Positions 1 to 5,560 of a DNA stretch of 7,032 nt are shown here, one piece after another (within the stretch, counting starts at the first letter, position 1; each line of letters opens with the position of its first letter). This stretch comes from Bordetella parapertussis (lineage in GTDB: Bacteria; Pseudomonadota; Gammaproteobacteria; Burkholderiales; Burkholderiaceae_C), in the NCBI GenBank assembly GCA_943328885.2, contig CALQBT020000140.1:1-7032 (forward strand), read 5' to 3'. The notes beneath the pieces are model-generated. The model was not told where the DNA came from and ran no database searches. It saw only the letters and a program-made list of their open reading frames with translations. The position numbers were made by a program, and so were the translations under genes.

Positions 1-150
1 ATGGATCTGGGCTTTGACGACCCAGACCGATCCGCCGAGCTTTTGCGCGGCTTCGACCGCCTCTTGCACCGTGAACGCGGCGATACCTCGCGGCACCGGC
101 ACGCCGAACTGGCGCAGGATGTCTTTGGCCTGGTATTCGTGGATCTTCAT
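1..150 (-). CDS. sucC: Succinyl-CoA synthetase (ADP-forming) beta subunit, N-terminal 50 residues (partial)
   Basis: Reading the minus strand from an ATG at 150-148 gives 50 residues beginning [20 protein letters not shown] and ending VVKAQIH, where the window stops. The 'hEYQAK' start and the 'WVVKAQ' strand are the opening of the ATP-grasp domain of SucC. The intact protein is about 385-390 residues, so roughly 13% is visible. Known role of the family: SucC binds the nucleotide and, with SucD, makes succinate and ATP from succinyl-CoA, ADP and phosphate in the cytoplasmic TCA cycle. sucD is expected just outside the left edge (inference). Upstream of the ATG there is only a weak Shine-Dalgarno-like GAG at a plausible distance, but the start is fixed by the conserved N-terminus. 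Only the N-terminal fragment can be judged; it has no frameshift. Confidence 0.93.
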   Translation of the reverse strand, partial: MKIHEYQAKDILRQFGVPVPRGIAAFTVQEAVEAAQKLGGSVWVVKAQIH

Positions 151-215
151 CGTGGACTCGCGGCAGGGTGATGCCCGGTAGTCACCGAGCAGAGCGTCAG
201 CTGATGGCTGGTCCG

Positions 216-230
216 GGCCCGAGACGGGCC
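216..230 (-). other. GC-rich hairpin in the sucC upstream region
   Basis: In the 179-bp gap between the end of recX and the start of sucC, GGCCCG (216-221) and CGGGCC (225-230) form a perfect 6-bp stem with a 3-nt loop. There is no T-run after it on either strand, so it is not a normal intrinsic terminator. It would lie in the 5' leader of sucC, 66 nt before the start codon, or in the tail of a recA-recX transcript. The rest of the gap shows no open reading frame with recognisable content and no convincing -35/-10 pair. Confidence 0.3.
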
Positions 231-329
231 AGATCAAACATCAAAGCTGTGCAAACCCTGCAATTTATCATGCTGCGCTGCGTCATGACCCGTGAGCGAC
301 TAGGCCGGCATGGGCGCGCGCTGATGAAG

Positions 330-875
330 TTAGGAAGTCTCGCCATTGCCTTCATCGCTGGAACCTGCACTGCCAAGCACGATTCGGCGCACCACGTCCA
401 TCGAAAAACCTCGTCCGGCCAAGAAGCGCATCTGCCTGACTCGGGCGACCGCGTCGACCGCGGGTTGATCGTATTTCTTGCGCCAGACCTCGCGGGCACG
501 CTGCATTTCGGTTCGTTGCAAGGCCTGCTGGGCTTGTGCATCGAGCCGAATGCCATGCTGCTGCAGCTCCTGTCGGATCCGCAGATTGCCAAAGCGCGCC
601 TGACGGGCATGCACCCGCGATTCGGTGAAGCGCTCTTGCGACAGGTAGCCGCGCGCTTCAAGCCACTGCAGCAGGGCTTCGACCTGCGCAGCAGGATCGA
701 TGGGCGCCGCCTGGGCTGGGTCCGGCATGGCACCGGGCGCCAGCCCAACGCCGGCCGCCCGGTCCGGGCGCGACAACAGTCGCAGCAGCTTGTCGCGCAA
801 CTCGACGCGGCTGTGCTCGCGCTGGGCCAGCCATTGCAGCGCGCGCACCTTGATCGACGCCGGGCGAGGTGACAT
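330..875 (-). CDS. recX: RecX, regulator of RecA
   Basis: This 181-residue cytoplasmic protein is the family's RecA modulator. RecX binds in the groove of the RecA filament and limits filament growth and RecA's ATPase and co-protease activity (known for the family). The N-terminal part (about 5-36, KVRALQWLAQREHSRVELRDKL) is the first three-helix repeat. The second repeat runs through WLEARGYLSQERFTES (71-86) and the typical RFGNLRIRQELQQHGI segment (94-109). The third covers about 125-167, ending FLAGRGFSMDVVRRIV. A Pro/Ala-rich linker of about 25 residues (36-62) makes it longer than the roughly 150-160 residues common in the family. The ATG at 875-873 fits the family N-terminus, but no Shine-Dalgarno sequence is visible (upstream GATCTAACGCC). 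It lies 50 bp behind recA on the same strand and is probably expressed by read-through from recA. Identification is by motif and position. Confidence 0.93.
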   Translation of the reverse strand: MSPRPASIKVRALQWLAQREHSRVELRDKLLRLLSRPDRAAGVGLAPGAMPDPAQAAPIDPAAQVEALLQWLEARGYLSQERFTESRVHARQARFGNLRIRQELQQHGIRLDAQAQQALQRTEMQRAREVWRKKYDQPAVDAVARVRQMRFLAGRGFSMDVVRRIVLGSAGSSDEGNGETS

Positions 876-889
876 GGCGTTAGATCAGG

Positions 890-905
890 CGCCAGTCTGC
901 TGGCG
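890..905 (-). terminator. Candidate attenuating hairpin between recA and recX
   Basis: CGCCAG (890-895) and CTGGCG (900-905) form a perfect 6-bp stem with a 4-nt loop, inside the 50-bp gap between the recA stop and the recX start. On the transcribed strand it is followed by CCTGATC rather than a U-run, so it is at best a weak terminator or a transcript-end stabiliser. In E. coli a terminator between recA and recX allows only a small share of read-through, which makes the position suggestive. Function here is inference. Confidence 0.35.
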
Positions 906-925
906 TGGATCCACCGCCGACCGGC

Positions 926-1975
<1,050 letters not shown>

Positions 1976-1982
1976 CGCGGCT

Positions 1983-1987
1983 CTCCT
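1983..1987 (-). promoter_or_regulatory. recA ribosome binding site
   Basis: The minus strand carries AGGAG seven nucleotides before the recA ATG, a strong Shine-Dalgarno sequence that supports the chosen start and contrasts with recX, which has none visible. Confidence 0.8.
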
Positions 1988-2016
1988 GGTTGGGGAGCGC
2001 CGATTGTGTTGGAAAA

Positions 2017-2032
2017 CTGTGGTTTTGTACAG
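2017..2032. promoter_or_regulatory. LexA operator (SOS box) of recA
   Basis: CTGTGGTTTTGTACAG fits the CTGT-N8-ACAG SOS box of E. coli type exactly in both half-sites; the flanking bases are AA on the left and TC on the right. It lies 41 nt upstream of the recA start codon, where LexA operators of recA genes are usually found. A minus-strand TTGTCA (complement of 2040-2045) that could be the recA -35 element sits 7 bp upstream of the box, so bound LexA would cover the spacer and -10 region. I could not identify a good -10 hexamer for recA. No second box of this form was noticed in the window. Confidence 0.85.
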
Positions 2033-2039
2033 TCTTTTT

Positions 2040-2045
2040 TGACAA
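2040..2045 (-). promoter_or_regulatory. Candidate -35 element of recA promoter
   Basis: Read on the minus strand this is TTGTCA, five of six matches to TTGACA, placed just upstream of the LexA box as in other recA promoters. On the plus strand the same segment reads TTGACA (2039-2044), so it could in principle serve either direction. No clear -10 is found at 16-18 bp on either strand, so the call rests on the -35 match and the operator position. Confidence 0.4.
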
Positions 2046-2060
2046 ACTTCTCAGGGCAAT

Positions 2061-2075
2061 CACTCACTGGCACTC
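2061..2075 (+). promoter_or_regulatory. Direct repeat CACTC-N5-CACTC, possible response-regulator site
   Basis: CACTC occurs at 2061-2065 and again at 2071-2075, a 10-bp period. OmpR-family regulators usually bind as head-to-tail dimers to short direct repeats about one helical turn apart. The pair lies upstream of the candidate promoter of the response regulator gene, where an autoregulatory site would be expected. The repeat is short enough to occur by chance. Confidence 0.25.
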
Positions 2076-2089
2076 GTAGCGATCGCCCC

Positions 2090-2117
2090 CTGATAGGGGC
2101 CATGATCTGACTAAAAT
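2090..2117 (+). promoter_or_regulatory. Candidate sigma-70 promoter of the two-component operon
   Basis: CTGATA (2090-2095, four of six matches to TTGACA) and TAAAAT (2112-2117, five of six to TATAAT) are separated by 16 bp on the plus strand. Transcription would start near 2124 and leave a leader of about 43 nt before the response regulator ATG. A 5-bp inverted repeat, GCCCC (2085-2089) and GGGGC (2096-2100), has this -35 hexamer as its loop, which could mark an operator. Predicted from sequence only. Confidence 0.45.
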
Positions 2118-2156
2118 CAATTCTTGCGGAAGCCCTGCTGGAGGGCGTCGGTGAGC

Positions 2157-2160
2157 GGAG
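2157..2160 (+). promoter_or_regulatory. Ribosome binding site of the response regulator gene
   Basis: GGAG lies 6 nt before the ATG at 2167, good Shine-Dalgarno spacing that confirms this start together with the canonical receiver N-terminus MRILIAEDD. Confidence 0.7.
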
Positions 2161-2166
2161 ACCTCG

Positions 2167-2838
2167 ATGCGGATTCTGATCGCTGAAGACGACCAAGTGC
2201 TTGCCGACGCATTGTTGCGTGCTTTGCGCGCCGCCGGCTACGCCGTGGATCAGGTGGGCAGCGGCAACGAGGCCGATGCTGCCCTCGCCACCCACGAATT
2301 CGACCTGGTGATCCTGGACCTGGGTTTGCCCAAGATGCACGGTTTTGACGTGTTGCGCAAACTCCGCGACCGCGGCTCGTCGATGCCGGTGTTGATCCTG
2401 ACCGCCGCCGACAGCGTCGAGCAGCGTGTCAAGGGCCTGGATCTGGGCGCTGACGACTACATGGCCAAGCCCTTCTCGCTGCAAGAGCTCGAAGCCCGAG
2501 TGCGCGCGTTGATCCGGCGCGGCCTGGGCAGCGCCAGCAGCGTGATCAAGCATGGTCCGCTGACCTTCGATGCCACGGGCCGAGTGGCCTACATCGCCGA
2601 CCAGATGATCGAGCTGTCGGCGCGCGAGTTGGGCCTGCTCGAGGTCTTGCTGCAGCGCGCCGGGCGGCTGGTCAGCAAAGACCAGTTGGTCGAGCGACTT
2701 TGCGAGTGGGGTGAGGAGGTCAGCAACAACGCGATCGAGGTCTACATCCACCGCTTGCGCAAGAAGATCGAGCAAGGGCCGATTCGCATCGCCACCGTAC
2801 GCGGTCTGGGTTACTGCCTCGAGAAAATCGCCGCCTAA
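2167..2838 (+). CDS. OmpR/PhoB-family response regulator (TctD/QseB-like)
   Basis: This 223-residue cytoplasmic transcription factor is the output half of a two-component system. The receiver domain (about 1-116) has the acidic pair D8-D9 with E7, phosphoacceptor D51 in VILDLGLP, the switch threonine T79 in LILTA, and K101 in the AKPF motif, so all phosphorylation residues are present. The C-terminal winged helix-turn-helix domain (about 128-221) contains LSARELGLLEVLL, the likely recognition helix SNNAIEVYIHRLRKKI (186-201) and the terminal hairpin TVRGLGYCLEK. Length and layout are standard for the family. The histidine kinase gene starts 27 bp downstream on the same strand, so the two form an operon. 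The gene diverges from recA across a 191-bp region with a candidate promoter and a direct repeat that might allow autoregulation. The closest named relatives I can suggest are TctD, QseB and PmrA. The sequence does not decide which, nor what it regulates. Confidence 0.95.
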   Translation: MRILIAEDDQVLADALLRALRAAGYAVDQVGSGNEADAALATHEFDLVILDLGLPKMHGFDVLRKLRDRGSSMPVLILTAADSVEQRVKGLDLGADDYMAKPFSLQELEARVRALIRRGLGSASSVIKHGPLTFDATGRVAYIADQMIELSARELGLLEVLLQRAGRLVSKDQLVERLCEWGEEVSNNAIEVYIHRLRKKIEQGPIRIATVRGLGYCLEKIAA

Positions 2839-2865
2839 TCCTGGGGCAGACCCGCGCTAGGCCCT

Positions 2866-4380
2866 ATGCTCGGGCCCGCCATGCCCTCGCCCACCGAGCC
2901 CGACCCGCGATTGAAAGAGCAGCGTTCGCTGTTCGGCGAGATCCTCGACTGGATGCTAGCGCCGCTGCTGCTGCTGTGGCCGATGAGCGTGGCGCTGACC
3001 TGGCTGGTGGCGCAAAATGTCGCTGGCCGGCCCTTCGACCGCGATCTGGCCGAGCTGGCGCGCACGGTGGCGCGCCAGGTGGTGGTCACGCCCGGGATCG
3101 GAGACCAACCCAGCACGACCCGGCTGCGCCTGCCCGAGGTGGTGGCCGAAGTGCTGCGCACCGACGATGCAGAAAAAGTGTATTTCCAGCTGCTGGGTGC
3201 TCGGGGCGAATTCGTTGCTGGCGAGCGCGAGCTGCCAGTGCCCGACGAGCCGGCCGGTCCAGCGCAAGCGCTCAAGTACCGGGACGATACGGTTCACGCC
3301 GACGCCGTGCGGATCGCTTACCTGTGGCTGCCTGCCACCGGCATGCCGGGCGAGACGCCGCCGCTGGTGCAGGTGGCCGAAACGCTGGACAAGCGCTCGC
3401 GGCTGGCCACCGAGATTATCAAAGGCGTGATCGTGCCGCAGTTCGTGGTGCTGCCGTTGGCGGTGCTGTTGGTGTGGTTTGCGCTGGCGCGCGGCATCAA
3501 GCCGCTCAACGAACTGCAGCAGCGCATACGCCGGCGCGAGGCCAACGACCTCAGCCCGCTGGCTGAGCGCGATGTGCCCGAAGAAGTGGCGCCGTTGGTC
3601 GGCGCCATCAACGACTTGCTGGGCCGGCTAGACCAGTCGATCGGCGCACAGAAGCACTTCCTGGCCGACGCTGCGCACCAGCTCAAGACACCTCTGGCGG
3701 GGCTGCGCATGCAAGCCGAACTCGCGCAACGCGAGATCGATGCCGGCGAGCACGACCCGCAAGCGCTCAAGCGCTCGCTGCAGCACATCGCCCATGCCAG
3801 CGAGCGCGCCGCGCACATGGTCAACCAGCTGCTGGCGATGGCCAGGGCCGAAGCCAAGATCCTGGCCCGCCCGCCCGAGCCGGTGGACCTGGCCGAGCTG
3901 GCGCGCGAGACCGTGCGCGACTTCGTGCCCAAGGCCATGGACAAACGCATCGACCTGGGCTACGAAGGGCCTGATCCGCTGCCTGGCCCGACAAGCCAGC
4001 CCCGCATGCTGGGCCAGCCCACGCTGGTTCGCGAGTTGGTGCGCAACCTGGTCGACAACGCGTTGCAATACACCCCGGCTGGCGGCACAGTGACCGCGCG
4101 GGTGATGGGTGACCCATTCGGTCAAGTGGTGGTGCTGCAGGTCGAAGACACGGGCCCGGGAATCCCCGAGGCCGAGCGAGCGCTGGTGCTACAGCCTTTC
4201 TACCGTGCGCTGGGCACCCAGGTCGATGGCAGCGGTCTAGGGCTCGCGATCGTCAACGAGATCGTGCAGCAACACGGCGCCGAACTGACGATCACCGATG
4301 CCCGGCTGCGCGGCAGCGCGGCTGCACAAGGCCTGGGCCCAGGCACGCTGTTCACGGTGCGCTTTGTGCTCAGCCCGTGA
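2866..4380 (+). CDS. Membrane sensor histidine kinase (TctE/QseC-like)
   Basis: The 504-residue product is the expected partner of the response regulator encoded just upstream. A first transmembrane segment (about 31-49) and a second (about 187-207) bracket a periplasmic domain of about 135 residues, an arrangement that resembles the 2CSK_N-type sensors of TctE/QseC kinases. A HAMP-like linker follows (about 208-260). The dimerisation domain has the H box AAHQLKTPLAGL with phosphoacceptor H271. The ATPase domain shows the N box RELVRNLVDNALQYTP (389-404), G1 box DTGPGIP (428-434), F box around F445 and G2 box GSGLGLAIV (455-463), so it should be an active kinase. The start is uncertain: the ATG at 2866 has only a close TAGG before it, and an in-frame ATG at 2881 (residue 6) has no better site. 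Neither choice affects a domain. The gene ends 31 bp from the convergent rodA stop. The ligand is not predictable. Confidence 0.94.
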   Translation: MLGPAMPSPTEPDPRLKEQRSLFGEILDWMLAPLLLLWPMSVALTWLVAQNVAGRPFDRDLAELARTVARQVVVTPGIGDQPSTTRLRLPEVVAEVLRTDDAEKVYFQLLGARGEFVAGERELPVPDEPAGPAQALKYRDDTVHADAVRIAYLWLPATGMPGETPPLVQVAETLDKRSRLATEIIKGVIVPQFVVLPLAVLLVWFALARGIKPLNELQQRIRRREANDLSPLAERDVPEEVAPLVGAINDLLGRLDQSIGAQKHFLADAAHQLKTPLAGLRMQAELAQREIDAGEHDPQALKRSLQHIAHASERAAHMVNQLLAMARAEAKILARPPEPVDLAELARETVRDFVPKAMDKRIDLGYEGPDPLPGPTSQPRMLGQPTLVRELVRNLVDNALQYTPAGGTVTARVMGDPFGQVVVLQVEDTGPGIPEAERALVLQPFYRALGTQVDGSGLGLAIVNEIVQQHGAELTITDARLRGSAAAQGLGPGTLFTVRFVLSP

Positions 4381-4411
4381 GCCGTGCAGCCTTCAGGCCC
4401 TTGCCAGCACC
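4381..4411. other. Convergent gap without a clear terminator
   Basis: Only 31 bp separate the kinase stop codon from the rodA stop codon on the opposite strand. I see no hairpin followed by a T-run in either direction within the gap. Termination may be Rho-dependent, or the transcripts may overlap into the 3' ends of both genes. Confidence 0.5.
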
Positions 4412-5560
4412 CTAGCGCTGCATCAAGCCCCGGCTGCGTGCGATGGCCATCAAAATGCCCACGGCCAGGCCCAGCGTGACCATCGCGGTGCCGCCATAGC
4501 TGATGAACGGCAAGGGGATGCCGACGACCGGCAAGATGCCGCTGACCATGCCCATGTTGACGAACGCGTAGGTGAAAAACCCCAGGCTCAAGGTCGCGGC
4601 CAACAGGCGGGCAAACAGCGTGGGCGCCATCGCGGCGATCCACAAGCCGCGAAGGATCAGGAAAGTGAATCCGATCAGCAGACCGGCGGCGGCGAGCAGG
4701 CCGAACTCCTCGGCAAAAGCCGCAAAGATGAAGTCGGTGGTCCGTTCGGGAATGAACTCCAGGTGGGTCTGGGTGCCGCTCATGAAGCCCTTGCCCGTGA
4801 CGCCTCCCGAGCCAATGGCGATCATGCCCTGGATGATGTGAAAACCCTTGCCCAGTGGATCGGTGCTGGGGTCGAGCAGCGTGCAGACGCGTTGCTTCTG
4901 GTAGTCGCGCAGGCCGTGCCACTGCACCTCGGGCTGGCACAGCGCATCGCCGCTGATCACCAGCGCGGTGATCGCCAGCGTGGCGATCAGCACCACCGGG
5001 GCGATCAAGCGCCACGACAAGCCGGCGAAGAAGATCACATACAAGCCGCTCGACAGCACCAGCAGCGCGGTGCCCAGATCCGGCTGCTTGGCCACCAGGC
5101 CCACAGGGACGATCAGCAGCAAGGCCGCGACGAAGAAATCGAACAGTCGCAGCTGACCTTCGCGTTTCTGGAACCACCAAGCCAGCATCAAGGGCATGGC
5201 CAGCTTGAGCAGCTCGCTGGGCTGGATCACCAGCCCGAGGTTGAGCCAGCGGGTGGCGCCTTTCTTGGTGACCCCGAACAGCGCTGTGGCCACCAACAGT
5301 GCCAGACCCAGCGCATAGAGCGGCACGGCCAGCGCCAGCAGCCGTTGCGGCGGCACCTGCGCGACCAGGAACATCAAGACCGCGGCCACCAGCATGTTGC
5401 GGCCGTGGTCTACAAAGCGGTTGCCGTGGTCGTAGCCGACCGAGTACATCGTCACGAGCCCGAGGGCAGCCAAGGCCAGCACCGTGATCAACAATGGCAG
5501 GTCGAAGCCCGCGAGAACAAGCCGCTGCCACCGCGACCAACGCACGAACAGGGGTCTCAC
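4412..5560 (-). CDS. mrdB: RodA, SEDS-family peptidoglycan glycosyltransferase
   Basis: RodA polymerises lipid II into glycan strands in the inner membrane, working with PBP2 in the elongasome that builds the side wall (known for the family). From a GTG at 5560-5558 the product is 382 residues, the usual length, beginning VRPLFVRWSRWQRL before the first membrane span. It is strongly hydrophobic, with about ten predicted spans. Family signatures visible are GATRWLNLG (101-109) with QPSELLKLAM (113-122), KQPDLGTALL (158-167), LLDPSTDPLGKGFHIIQ (228-244), IAIGSGG, the loop IPERTTDFIFA (270-280) whose D276 corresponds to the aspartate essential for polymerase activity, and GIPLPFISYGG (347-357). 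The frame stays open upstream but only through sequence coding for PBP2, so the GTG is preferred; AGGAAG lies 5 nt before it. The GTG overlaps the PBP2 stop codon by 4 bp, which implies translational coupling. Confidence 0.96.
   Translation of the reverse strand: MRPLFVRWSRWQRLVLAGFDLPLLITVLALAALGLVTMYSVGYDHGNRFVDHGRNMLVAAVLMFLVAQVPPQRLLALAVPLYALGLALLVATALFGVTKKGATRWLNLGLVIQPSELLKLAMPLMLAWWFQKREGQLRLFDFFVAALLLIVPVGLVAKQPDLGTALLVLSSGLYVIFFAGLSWRLIAPVVLIATLAITALVISGDALCQPEVQWHGLRDYQKQRVCTLLDPSTDPLGKGFHIIQGMIAIGSGGVTGKGFMSGTQTHLEFIPERTTDFIFAAFAEEFGLLAAAGLLIGFTFLILRGLWIAAMAPTLFARLLAATLSLGFFTYAFVNMGMVSGILPVVGIPLPFISYGGTAMVTLGLAVGILMAIARSRGLMQR

Noticed and set aside
262..270. Minus-strand TGATAAATT as an extended -10 promoter for sucC
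   Set aside because: The hexamer matches only four of six positions and no acceptable -35 lies 16-18 bp upstream, so it is too weak to annotate.
282..289. 8-bp palindrome GTCATGAC between recX and sucC
   Set aside because: A single short palindrome is expected by chance at this length, and it has no clear relation to a promoter.
2079..2086. Octamer GCGATCGC, resembling the HIP1 repeat
   Set aside because: Only one copy was noticed, and the octamer is not unusual in GC-rich DNA.
4331..4344. 14-bp perfect palindrome GCCTGGGCCCAGGC near the 3' end of the kinase gene, considered as a terminator
   Set aside because: It lies in codons for a conserved-looking C-terminus, would leave only a tiny loop, and has no T-run on either strand.
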